From NCEH01 sp043195195 (GTDB taxonomy: Bacteria > Pseudomonadota > Alphaproteobacteria > Rhizobiales > Xanthobacteraceae): 64,000 nt of DNA. A program made the position numbers and the translations under genes. The DNA lies in assembly GCF_043195195.1 (NCBI RefSeq), contig NZ_JBAFWT010000021.1, positions 1 to 64,000 of the forward strand, given 5' to 3'. This document shows, in pieces, positions 44,744 to 52,798 of the stretch. Below the pieces are notes generated by a model. That model was not told the DNA's origin and made no database searches. It saw only the letters and a list, made by a program, of their open reading frames with translations. Positions within the stretch are counted from its first letter, which is position 1, and every line of letters starts with the position of its first letter.

Positions 44744-44881
44744 ATGGCAAAATCACAAAAACGCAGCAACCGTGAAGTCCGCAAGCCGAAGGCCGTAAAG
44801 GTGGCAGCCGCCCCCTCCACAGCCGGCCTCATGACCAAGGGCCTGCTCACCCCCGCCGCAATGCCCAAGAAGAAGGGCTGA
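44744..44881 (+). CDS. Small basic protein, conserved type in Hyphomicrobiales
   Basis: A 45-aa protein, MAKSQKRSNREVRKPKAVK followed by an Ala/Pro-rich stretch and ending MPKKKG. The ribosome site GCAGGAGACATCC is strong. Short proteins beginning MAK.Q.RSNRE.RKPK are, to my recollection, common in rhizobial-type genomes. The high Lys/Arg content suggests nucleic-acid or ribosome association. It starts 40 bases after the terminator, so its promoter may lie in or after the terminator. Confidence 0.7.
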   Translation: MAKSQKRSNREVRKPKAVKVAAAPSTAGLMTKGLLTPAAMPKKKG

Positions 44882-44908
44882 TTCGCACGGCGGATCCGGG
44901 CGCCGGGC

Positions 44909-45436
44909 TCATGTGGCCGGCGTCACCTCGAACAGACAGAAATCGTGCCCCTCGGCGGCGCATTGCACCTCCTTTGACGCAAGCTTGCGGGGCGCCCCCT
45001 GCTGCTCACACACGAATTCCAGCGCCCCGGCGAGCCAGGGCGCGAACATGTAGCAGAGCTTGCGGTTCGCGCCGCGCGTCGCGTCCGTGACGAAGGAGGA
45101 ATGGTCGAGCCTGATGGTGGCCATTCCCGCCGCCGGATCGATGGCGAGGATGGAGAACAGCCCCCATCCGCGCTGTGACAGGCGCTTCATATAATGGGCG
45201 AACACGTCCGCCCCCTTAAGAGCGTAGACCTCGCTCTGCTTCTTGCACCACACATAGGCCGAGGTGTGCCCGGCGGGTGCCAGCGCGGCGTCGAACGCCT
45301 GCGCGCCCAGCGCCTCTTCAATGGCGAAATGGTTGTTGTTGTAGAAATGCTGGGGCACCAGGATCATGGGCATCTGGTCGACGAACCAGCGCCCGGTCTG
45401 CGGATCCACGTCGATTTCGATTTCCGGCTTTGCCAT
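44909..45436 (-). CDS. V4R-domain protein (PA5397-like) of betaine/dimethylglycine-type clusters
   Basis: A 175-aa protein whose C-terminus, KEVQCAAEGHDFCLFEVTP, is the V4R signature (E..C....G..C.F.V), a small-molecule or metal-binding domain. The same gene pair, this protein with an M19-like protein, is found beside the dimethylglycine demethylase genes of Pseudomonas (PA5396-PA5397), which supports a role in methylated glycine metabolism. Last gene of the seven-gene operon starting at 51141. Confidence 0.75.
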   Translation of the reverse strand: MAKPEIEIDVDPQTGRWFVDQMPMILVPQHFYNNNHFAIEEALGAQAFDAALAPAGHTSAYVWCKKQSEVYALKGADVFAHYMKRLSQRGWGLFSILAIDPAAGMATIRLDHSSFVTDATRGANRKLCYMFAPWLAGALEFVCEQQGAPRKLASKEVQCAAEGHDFCLFEVTPAT

Positions 45437-45480
45437 GTCACGTCTCTTTCAGCTCGCGGCGGGAGAGCGACGCGCGGGGC

Positions 45481-46455
45481 TCACTTGCCCCACACATCCT
45501 TCAGCAATTGCAGCCAATTGCCGCCCATCACCTTCTCGATGCGCCCGGTCGCCCAGCCGCGCTGCTCCATGGCCGCGGTGAGGTTCGGGAAATCGCCGAT
45601 CTCGCGGAATCCTTCGGGATTGATCACGGCACCGAAATCCGTGAGCTTGCGGCCGAAGCCCTTGTCGTGGGTGATCCAGTCGAAGAACGGCTTGCCGTAG
45701 CCCTGGGTGAAGTCTGTGCCCACGCCGACGATATCCTCGCCCGCGATGTTGATGACATATTCCATCGCCTCGACATAATCGCCCACGGTCGCCTCCGGCC
45801 CCTTCTGCAGGAATGGCGGGAACATGGTGACGCCGATGAAGCCGCCCTTGTCGGCGATGAAGCGCAATTGTTCGTCGGTCTTGTTGCGCTTGTGCGCCTT
45901 CAGGCCGGCAGGCAGGCAGTGGGAATAGGCGACGCGCTGCTTGGACGCGACGATGACATCTTCCGAGGTCTTCGGGCCGACATGGGAGAGATCGCACAGA
46001 ATGCCGAGCCGGTTCATCTCCGCCACCACGTCATGGCCGAAATCGGACAGGCCGCTGTCCGTGCCCTCGTAGCAGCCAGAGCCTACCCAGTTCTGCGTGT
46101 TGTACGTCATCTGAATGATGCGCACGCCCAGTTCCTGAAACAGCTCCAGATATTCGATATGATCTTCGATGCCGGAGGTGTTCTGCCAGCCGAGGATGAT
46201 GCCGGTCTTGTTTTCGGCCTTGGCCCGCAGGATGTCTTCCGTCGTGTAGACCTGGGTGATCAGGTCGGCGTTGGCGCGGAAGTCTTGCTTCCATTTCGCC
46301 ACGTTGCGCATGGTCTCGGTGAAATTTTCCCATACGCAGCAGGTGCAGTTGGCCGCGGTAAGGCCGCCCTTGCGCATGTCCTCGAACACCGGCCGGCTGA
46401 AATCCGAGATGATGAGGCCGTCGATGACGACGAGCGAGTCGTGGAGCTTGGACAA
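45481..46455 (-). CDS. M19 (renal dipeptidase)-like amidohydrolase, PA5396 type
   Basis: A 324-aa TIM-barrel protein of the membrane-dipeptidase family. YNTQNWVGSGCYE, ILCDLSHVG, YSHCLPAGLKAHKRNK and GVGTDFTQGYG are conserved, but the N-terminal metal motif DGHNDLP is replaced by DGLIISDFS, so the HxD pair is missing. The start is a TTG at 46455 with GAGGAA upstream; MSKLHDSLVVIDG fits homologues. Classical dipeptidase activity is doubtful. Coupled to the V4R gene 44 bases downstream. Confidence 0.8.
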   Translation of the reverse strand: MSKLHDSLVVIDGLIISDFSRPVFEDMRKGGLTAANCTCCVWENFTETMRNVAKWKQDFRANADLITQVYTTEDILRAKAENKTGIILGWQNTSGIEDHIEYLELFQELGVRIIQMTYNTQNWVGSGCYEGTDSGLSDFGHDVVAEMNRLGILCDLSHVGPKTSEDVIVASKQRVAYSHCLPAGLKAHKRNKTDEQLRFIADKGGFIGVTMFPPFLQKGPEATVGDYVEAMEYVINIAGEDIVGVGTDFTQGYGKPFFDWITHDKGFGRKLTDFGAVINPEGFREIGDFPNLTAAMEQRGWATGRIEKVMGGNWLQLLKDVWGK

Positions 46456-46510
46456 GATCTGTTCCTCGTGAACGAACGTAAAGAAAATCGAAATTTAGAG
46501 GCGCACTGCT

Positions 46511-47572
46511 CTATAGTGGCACGAGGACCCCGGCCTCGGGCCGCCAGGACATCTGCACCTTCTCCCCAGCTATCAGCGGCGCCGGGCCGCCAACCGCGGG
46601 GGAGGGACGGCGGGCGATGATTGTGAGTCCGGAGGCCGTCTTGAGCCGGTAGTCGATGACCAGACCGCGATAGGTGGCAAGGTCGATCTGCGCGAACAAG
46701 GCGTTGGAGGAGAGAGGGTCGCGGGCCCCGAGGCTTACGCTTTCCGGTCGCACCGCGATGGCGAACTCCCCTTCGGTGGGGCTTGCGGCGGGCACCGCAA
46801 CCAATTCGCCGGTCGCGAGGCGAAACCGGTCCCTGCCTTCCGCCCGGCCCTGCAGCAGATTGGTCACACCCATGAATTCGGCGACGAACTGGGAACCGGG
46901 CGTGGAGAAGACCTCGTCCGGCGTGCCCTGCTGCTCGATCCGGCCGGCGCGCATCACCACCACCCGGTCGGCCACCGAAAGCGCCTCGTCCTGGTCGTGG
47001 GTGACAAAAATCGTCGTGATGCCGAGCGAATGCTGGATCTCGCGGATCTCAAGCTTCATGTCGTTGCGCAACTGCGCGTCGAGATTGGAGAGCGGCTCGT
47101 CCAGCAGCAGCACGTCGGGCTCGATCACCAGGGCACGGGCCAGTGCCACGCGCTGCTGCTGGCCGCCGGACAATTGCTTCGGCAGGCGCTCGGCGAGATG
47201 GCCGAGGCGCACCCGGTCCAATGCCAGTTTCACCTTGCGGGCGATGTCGACTTTTGGAAGCTTGCGCATCTCAAGGCCGAACGCGACATTCTGGGCCACG
47301 CTCATGTGTGGGAACAGCGCGTAATTCTGAAAGCCGAAGCCCATGTTGCGCTTGGCCGGCGGCAAGGTGGTCAGGTCGCGCCCGCCCACCGTGATCCGCC
47401 CTTCGCTCACCGGCACGAAGCCGGCAATCATGCGCAGGATGGTGGTCTTGCCGCAGCCCGACGGCCCAAGCAGCGCCACCAGTTCGCCGTGGCGAATGTT
47501 CAGCGAGACATTGTCCACGGCGAGCATGGACTCATAGCGCTTGACGATGGAATGGAGGACGACGTCGGACAT
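46511..47572 (-). CDS. ABC transporter ATPase, PotA (spermidine/putrescine) type
   Basis: A 353-aa ATPase: Walker A GPSGCGKTT, signature LSGGQQQRVALARAL, Walker B VLLLDEP, switch VTHDQDEAL, and a C-terminal TOBE domain. It energises the two permeases upstream. Such PotABCD-like systems import polyamines but also opines, betaine-like and other small organic compounds. Confidence 0.9.
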   Translation of the reverse strand: MSDVVLHSIVKRYESMLAVDNVSLNIRHGELVALLGPSGCGKTTILRMIAGFVPVSEGRITVGGRDLTTLPPAKRNMGFGFQNYALFPHMSVAQNVAFGLEMRKLPKVDIARKVKLALDRVRLGHLAERLPKQLSGGQQQRVALARALVIEPDVLLLDEPLSNLDAQLRNDMKLEIREIQHSLGITTIFVTHDQDEALSVADRVVVMRAGRIEQQGTPDEVFSTPGSQFVAEFMGVTNLLQGRAEGRDRFRLATGELVAVPAASPTEGEFAIAVRPESVSLGARDPLSSNALFAQIDLATYRGLVIDYRLKTASGLTIIARRPSPAVGGPAPLIAGEKVQMSWRPEAGVLVPL

Positions 47573-47602
47573 GGCTCACCCGTTTTCCAGAACCGGACCT
47601 TT

Positions 47603-48409
47603 TCAGAAGGCGCGGGCCAATCGTGCGTAACGGTCGCTGACCAGCAACAGCGCGCCGATGATGAGAATTTGCACCGTCGCCACCGCCGCCACCGTGGAAT
47701 CGAGGTTCCATTCCAGGTAGGACACCAGGGCGATCTGCAGCGTCGTGCGGCCGGGGCCGACCAGGAAGATCGACTTCTCCAGGTCAATGAACGAGATCAC
47801 GAACGAGAACAGCGCCGCCGCCACCAGCGCCGGCTTGATGAGCGGCAGCGTCACACGGAAGAACACCGTGAGCGGTCCCGCCCCCAGGGAGGCCGCCGCC
47901 TCCTCGAACGAGCGGTTGGTTCCCGCCAGGGACGCCGTGACCAGCCGCACCGTCCACGGCAGCGCGATCAGCCCGTGAGCCACCAGAAGCCCCGGCAAGG
48001 TGCCGGCGACTTCCACGTCGAACAGGACTTCCAGCTCGATGAAGGCCATGAACAGCGCCGCGCCGCCGACGATGCCCGGCACGATCATGGGCGCGAGCAG
48101 CAGGGTCTGGATCGCATCCCGTCCGGGGAAGCGATAGCGCACCAGGGCAAGGCTGGCTGGCACGCCGAGCGCGAGCGAGATCACCACGGCACAGGTCGCC
48201 GTCTGTACGCTGGTGATGAAGCCGTCGCGGAACGCATCCTGCTCCCAGGCGCGGGCATACCAGGAGAGCGTATAGCCCGTGGGCGGGAAGGAGAGGATCT
48301 TGTTGGCGAAGAAGCTCACCCACACGATCGCCGCCAGCGGTAGCACCACGAAGGCCAGCACCAGCGCCGAGAGCGCGGCATAGATGCGATTGATCGCGAC
48401 CTGTCCCAT
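47603..48409 (-). CDS. ABC transporter permease, PotC type
   Basis: A 268-aa permease with about six helices and the loop EEAAASLGAGPLTVFFRVTLPLIKPAL. ATG at 48409 (MGQVAINRIYAAL) is one base after the stop of the partner permease. It belongs to the carbamoylsarcosine-amidase operon. Confidence 0.9.
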   Translation of the reverse strand: MGQVAINRIYAALSALVLAFVVLPLAAIVWVSFFANKILSFPPTGYTLSWYARAWEQDAFRDGFITSVQTATCAVVISLALGVPASLALVRYRFPGRDAIQTLLLAPMIVPGIVGGAALFMAFIELEVLFDVEVAGTLPGLLVAHGLIALPWTVRLVTASLAGTNRSFEEAAASLGAGPLTVFFRVTLPLIKPALVAAALFSFVISFIDLEKSIFLVGPGRTTLQIALVSYLEWNLDSTVAAVATVQILIIGALLLVSDRYARLARAF

Positions 48410-48410
48410 C

Positions 48411-49328
48411 TCACTCGCTCCAGCGTCGGTAATGCCGCTGCACGAGCGCATTGGCGGTGGTGGTCAGCACCAGGGTCACGCCCATCAGCACGAACGCCAG
48501 CGCCGCGCCAAACGGCCAGTTCATGGCTTTCGCCACCTGCTGGTAAACGGTGGGCGCCATCATGTGGAACTGCGGGCCGCCGATCAGCACCGGCGTCGCA
48601 TAGGCATTCATCGAGAGGATGAAGCACAGCATGGTGCCCGCCAGCAGCCCCGGCAAGGCGAGTGGCAGCACCACCCGCTTCAGGATCGTGGCATGGCCGG
48701 CACCGAGACTTGCGGCAGCGGATTCGAGATTCTCGTCGATGCCTTCCAGCACGCTCTGCAAGGTCACGATCATGAACGGCAGCATCACCGAGACCAGGCC
48801 GATGATCACCGCGATCGGCGTATACATCAGCTTCACCGATGACAGGCCGAGCGTGCCGATGGTGGCATTGAACAGGCCCTTGTCGCCAAGGATCACCATC
48901 CAGGCGGCGGTGCGCACCGCATTGCCCATGAGCAAGGGCAGGATGATGAGCAGCAGCAGGCGGCCCTTCCACTTCGCGCTCGCCTGCCGCACCAGGAAAT
49001 AGGCGACAGGGAAACCTGCGACCAAGCACAGCAGGGTCGAAACGGCGGAAATCCACACGGTGGTGAAAAGCACGTGCTGATAGAAGCTGTCGGCAAAGAA
49101 CTTCTGGTAATTGGCGAACGTCAGCGCCTCCACCATCATCTGTCCCGGTACGAAGCGGTTCAGGCTATAACGGAACATCAGGGCGAGCGGACCGAGGAGG
49201 GCCAGTACGACGAAGAGGGTCGCCGGCGCCGCGAGGCCGAAGGCCGGCGAGCGGCGCCGGCCTTCCCGCGTGGGGGACGCGGGAAGGGGCACGGTTGCGG
49301 TGGCGGAATTCATCGCAGCCTCGGTCAT
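48411..49328 (-). CDS. ABC transporter permease, PotB type
   Basis: A 305-aa permease with about six helices; coupling loop ESAAASLGAGHATILKRVVLPLALPG. The ATG at 49328 overlaps the binding-protein stop (ATGA). A polar N-terminal tail of about 30 residues precedes the first helix. Confidence 0.9.
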   Translation of the reverse strand: MTEAAMNSATATVPLPASPTREGRRRSPAFGLAAPATLFVVLALLGPLALMFRYSLNRFVPGQMMVEALTFANYQKFFADSFYQHVLFTTVWISAVSTLLCLVAGFPVAYFLVRQASAKWKGRLLLLIILPLLMGNAVRTAAWMVILGDKGLFNATIGTLGLSSVKLMYTPIAVIIGLVSVMLPFMIVTLQSVLEGIDENLESAAASLGAGHATILKRVVLPLALPGLLAGTMLCFILSMNAYATPVLIGGPQFHMMAPTVYQQVAKAMNWPFGAALAFVLMGVTLVLTTTANALVQRHYRRWSE

Positions 49329-50392
49329 CTCGCGATGTTCTTGTTCCACCATTCCAGCCATTCCGCCGTATTCTTCGCCACGTGCTGATAATCGGGGAAT
49401 TTCAGGGCGGCTGCTTCGGCCGCGGTGAAATCCACCTTCGCCTTCAGTTCGGGCGAAAGCTCCGCCTTGCCGTTGGCAGGGGCGTAGAAGCTTGCGCCGG
49501 CGAGCCCCGCCATGGCTTTGCGGTCCAGCATGGCGTTGAAATAGATAGAGGCAAGATCCGGGCTCGGGGCGCGCGTCGGCAGGGAGGCACCGAACATCAC
49601 GGCGATGGCGCCTTCGGAGGGATATTGGATCGCGAGCGGGGCGCCGTCATTGGCCCATTGCAGACCGCGCGCCTTGTAGTTCACCGCGATGTCCACCTCG
49701 CCGTTGACGAGCCCGGCGCCGAGCTGCTGGTGGGCGGCATAGATGCGGGGCTGGGTCAGCTCCCTCAACTGGATCAGCCGCTCCTTGCCGGCCTCGGTAT
49801 TGGTGACGTTCCCACCTTTGATCAGGCCGGCCATCATGATGTAGTTGAAATACAGCTGGTTGGTGAGGCCGAGCTTTCCGGCCCATTTCTTGTCCCACAG
49901 CTCTTCATAGGACTTTGGCGGGTTCGGTACCTTGTCCTTGTTGTAGATGATCGACACGCCGCTATAGAGCCACGGCACGAAGAAGGGCTTGGACTTCAGC
50001 GCCGGCACCACGTCCGCGTAATTCGGCACCTTGGTGAAATCGATGTCCGAGATCACCTCCTGCCCGAACAGTTCGACGCTGTCGCCCTCGTTGATGTGGA
50101 TGACGTCGATGCTGCCGCGCTTCAGGCGCTTCTCGGCGATAAGCTTCGCCTTCCGCTCCGGCTCCATGCCGAGATCGCGGACGATCTTGATGCCCTGGCT
50201 TTCCACCAGCGGCGCCTCGACGAACTTGATGGTGCGTTCGTTCCAGTCGCCGCCCCAGTTGGAGACGACGAGGGTCCCCTCCGCCGCGCGCGCGATACGG
50301 GGGGCCGCCAGGGCGACGGCTCCTGCGCCGATGCCAGCGAGAACGGCACGCCGCGAGGGCGTGCCAAGCAAGGTTTCGAGTGATTTCGTCAT
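49325..50392 (-). CDS. ABC transporter substrate-binding protein, PotD type
   Basis: A 355-aa extracellular binding protein. The N-terminus TPSRRAVLAGIGAGAVALAAPRIARAA is a twin-arginine-like export signal. The mature part (GTLVVSNWGGDWNERTIKF) and YSGVSIIYNKDKVPNPPKSYEELWD are typical of PotD-like proteins. ATG at 50392. It lies between the amidase gene and the permeases, so its ligand is probably the amidase substrate or a related N-methyl compound (inference). Confidence 0.9.
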   Translation of the reverse strand: MTKSLETLLGTPSRRAVLAGIGAGAVALAAPRIARAAEGTLVVSNWGGDWNERTIKFVEAPLVESQGIKIVRDLGMEPERKAKLIAEKRLKRGSIDVIHINEGDSVELFGQEVISDIDFTKVPNYADVVPALKSKPFFVPWLYSGVSIIYNKDKVPNPPKSYEELWDKKWAGKLGLTNQLYFNYIMMAGLIKGGNVTNTEAGKERLIQLRELTQPRIYAAHQQLGAGLVNGEVDIAVNYKARGLQWANDGAPLAIQYPSEGAIAVMFGASLPTRAPSPDLASIYFNAMLDRKAMAGLAGASFYAPANGKAELSPELKAKVDFTAAEAAALKFPDYQHVAKNTAEWLEWWNKNIAR

Positions 50393-50436
50393 ATCCGCCT
50401 CTGGATTTTTATTGGGGAGCGGGGTGCGAAAGCGGA

Positions 50437-51141
50437 TCAAGCCGCCGCGCGGGTACCGACTTCGTCGAGATAGGCAACGCAGCGCGAGAGCGGCTCCACA
50501 TCGGCGAACTTGGCGTCGATGTCGAACAGGTTCCAGGCCACGGCGCCCGGCACGCGGTCACCGATGCATTCCTTAACCGCGATGGTGCGGAAGCCTTCGG
50601 CCAGACCGTCGCACAGCGTCGTGCGCACGCACGCCGAGGCGGTGACGCCGGTGACCAGGATGGTGTCGATATTGTTCGCCCGCAGGAAGCCGGCGAGATA
50701 GGTGCCGTGGAAGGCGGAGGCGCGCTTCTTGATCAGCACCTGTTCGCCCGGCACCGGCTCGATGCGACTGTCGATGGCCCACAGTTCCGGCTTGGACTGA
50801 TCCACCACCTCGATGGGGATCTTCTTGTGCCACAAGCCCATGTCGGTGGCGGGGCCGTTGGGATCGGTGACCTGATAGCAGGTGGTGACGTGCACCACCG
50901 GGTGGCCGTTGCGGCGGCAGGCGGCGAGCAGGGCCTGGACGCCGGGGATGATCTCCTCGTCGATCTTCTCGCAGGTGAACGGATTGCCGGGGCGGGTCCA
51001 GGCATTGGCGAGATCCACATTGATCAGCGCCGGGCGGCGCCCGAAACCGACGCGGCGCTGGAAGCCGCGGCCCTGATAGAGGGACGTCGCCTGATGGAAG
51101 GCAGCCGCGAGGGCTGCCTCGAGATCGCTCTCGATGGCCAT
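50437..51141 (-). CDS. N-carbamoylsarcosine amidase (cysteine hydrolase, isochorismatase fold)
   Basis: A 234-aa cysteine hydrolase strongly resembling the Arthrobacter N-carbamoylsarcosine amidohydrolase as I recall it: TSLYQGRGFQRRVGFGRRPA, VDLANAWTRPGNPF, DMGLWHKKIP, RASAFHGT and IGDRVPGAVAWNLFDID all align. The catalytic triad is visible as Asp in INVDLANAW, Lys in VLIKKRA and Cys in TASACVRTTL. The reaction yields sarcosine, CO2 and ammonia and is the last step of creatinine degradation via N-methylhydantoin. First gene of the operon, divergent from a LysR gene. ATG at 51141. Confidence 0.82.
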   Translation of the reverse strand: MAIESDLEAALAAAFHQATSLYQGRGFQRRVGFGRRPALINVDLANAWTRPGNPFTCEKIDEEIIPGVQALLAACRRNGHPVVHVTTCYQVTDPNGPATDMGLWHKKIPIEVVDQSKPELWAIDSRIEPVPGEQVLIKKRASAFHGTYLAGFLRANNIDTILVTGVTASACVRTTLCDGLAEGFRTIAVKECIGDRVPGAVAWNLFDIDAKFADVEPLSRCVAYLDEVGTRAAA

Positions 51142-51208
51142 GCCAATATTCCCTGTGCTGGTGCGCCCCTCTGCGGGGGCGGTTGAAGACAGGTTGCGCA
51201 CAGGGTTT

Positions 51209-51231
51209 GGAAATGAGAAATTCTTATTTCC
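51209..51231. promoter_or_regulatory. LysR-type recognition sequence upstream of the amidase operon
   Basis: GGAAAT (51209-51214) and ATTTCC (51226-51231) form an inverted repeat whose T and A are spaced exactly as T-N11-A, the LysR consensus. It is 68 bases upstream of the amidase ATG and 35 bases before the LysR ATG. A second small inverted repeat, ATACC/GGTAT, lies at 51241-51256. Confidence 0.6.
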
Positions 51232-51265
51232 GCCTTTTTAATACCGAAACGGGTATGAATTCCCC

Positions 51266-52159
51266 ATGCGTTTCGATCTCCGTCATCTGCGCTGCTTCCT
51301 GCTCCTGGCGGAGGAACTGCATTTCAGCCGCGCCGCGAAGCGGGCCCACATGACCCAGCCCGGCATGAGCCGCCTGATCAACGAACTGGAGCAGGACGTG
51401 GGCGTGCCGCTGCTGCGGCGCACCACCCGCACGGTGGAACTGACCGAGGCCGGCAAGGCCTTCCTCGCCGAGGTGCGGCTTTCGCTGGAGCGGCTGGAGC
51501 GCGCGGTTTCGGTGGCCCGCCGCACCGCGAGCGGGGAAACCGGCGTGCTACGGATCGGCTACATGGATTTCGCCATCAACGGCCGCCTGCCCGAATTCCT
51601 GCGCGCGTTCAGCCGTTTCCGGCCAGAAATCCGTCTCGAACTCTCCTTCTACGCCACCATGAAGCAGCAGGAGGCTTTGCTGGCCGATCGCATCGACATC
51701 GGTTTCATGATCGGGCCGTTCGATCAGCCGCGCATGGCCAGCTACACCTTCGACGACAACCGCTATGTGGCGCTGCTGCCAATCACCCACCCGCTCTCCA
51801 ACGTGCGCGCGCTGCGCCTGTCGGACCTGGCGCGCGAGCCGTTCGTGCTGGGCTCTGGCGAAAATTGGGGCGCCTATCGCGCGAGCCTGTTCTCGCTCTG
51901 CCATCGCGCCGGCTTCACCCCGGACATCGTGCAGGAAGCCTCCTCCTCCGAAGGCATCTTCGGCCTTGTCGCAGCGGGCGCCGGGGTCAGCGTCTATGCC
52001 AGTTGCGTCCGCAATGTGCAGCGACGCGGTATCGTCATTCGCGATCTCGACGACGTGCCGGAGAAGCTCTACACCTGCGCGGTATGGGCGACCCCGGTGC
52101 AATCTCCCAGCGTCGCGGTATTTACAGAATTCCTCTCCACCATTTGGGGCGGAAACTGA
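51266..52159 (+). CDS. LysR-family regulator
   Basis: A 297-aa LysR protein of the CatM/BenM-like group. HTH: LHFSRAAKRAHMTQPGMSRLINELEQDVGVPLLRR. The effector domain spans about 90-297. Divergent from the amidase/ABC operon with a T-N11-A site between, hence its probable activator. Confidence 0.9.
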   Translation: MRFDLRHLRCFLLLAEELHFSRAAKRAHMTQPGMSRLINELEQDVGVPLLRRTTRTVELTEAGKAFLAEVRLSLERLERAVSVARRTASGETGVLRIGYMDFAINGRLPEFLRAFSRFRPEIRLELSFYATMKQQEALLADRIDIGFMIGPFDQPRMASYTFDDNRYVALLPITHPLSNVRALRLSDLAREPFVLGSGENWGAYRASLFSLCHRAGFTPDIVQEASSSEGIFGLVAAGAGVSVYASCVRNVQRRGIVIRDLDDVPEKLYTCAVWATPVQSPSVAVFTEFLSTIWGGN

Positions 52160-52279
52160 ACGACATCTTGCTCCGCGCAGGGGAGCACTGTGCCGGGCAG
52201 CCTTGTCATCTTCCCCGAAATGGACGATGAACCCGGCCCTGACGGCCGAACAGGCCGGCCCCGCAGCAGGCGAGCCCCC

Positions 52280-52789
52280 ATGCCCTTGACCCCCGACGAC
52301 GTGCTGGATTTCCTCGAGCTCAACCAGATGGACGCGCGCACCTATAGCCATCCCCCGGTCCACACGGTGGCGGAATCCCAGGCGCTGCGCGGCGATATTC
52401 CCGGCCTCCACACCAAGAACCTGTTCCTGCGCGACGGCAAGAAGACCTATTTCCTAGTGTCCATCGAGGAGAATACGCCGGTGGACTTGAAGGCCCTGCG
52501 CGGCAAGATCGGTGCGCGCGGTGGGCTCTCCTTCGGCTCGGCGGAAGCGCTCTACGAACATCTTGGCGTGCTGCCGGGCGCGGTATCGCTGTTGGCGGTG
52601 CTGAACGACAAGGACCGCCATGTGACGGTTGCGCTCGACGAGGCGCTGCTTGAGGCGCCGTTCGTCAATTGCCATCCCCTCACCAATGAGAAGACCACCT
52701 CCCTCACCCCGGAGCGCCTGCTCACGTTCCTGGAGCTGACAGGGCACACACCACTGCGCATCTCCATGGCGGAAGACCCACAGGCGTGA
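52280..52789 (+). CDS. Prolyl-tRNA editing protein (YbaK/ProX deacylase)
   Basis: A 169-aa free-standing trans-editing domain (PrdX/ProXp type) that hydrolyses misacylated tRNAs such as Ala-tRNA(Pro). The core LHTKNLFLRDGKKTYFLVSI contains the K-N-LFL element, and VNCHPLTNEKTTSL the conserved C-terminal loop. ATG at 52280 lacks a strong ribosome site; an upstream extension is open but not conserved-looking. It stands between the LysR and GbdR-like genes with no obvious functional link. Confidence 0.87.
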   Translation: MPLTPDDVLDFLELNQMDARTYSHPPVHTVAESQALRGDIPGLHTKNLFLRDGKKTYFLVSIEENTPVDLKALRGKIGARGGLSFGSAEALYEHLGVLPGAVSLLAVLNDKDRHVTVALDEALLEAPFVNCHPLTNEKTTSLTPERLLTFLELTGHTPLRISMAEDPQA

Positions 52790-52798
52790 CGCGCCCCG

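Noticed and set aside
44473..44775. Open frame running from the cspA stop through the terminator
   Set aside because: It crosses a strong intrinsic terminator at 44671-44704 and overlaps the start of the 45-aa gene in another frame; more likely an untranslated region.
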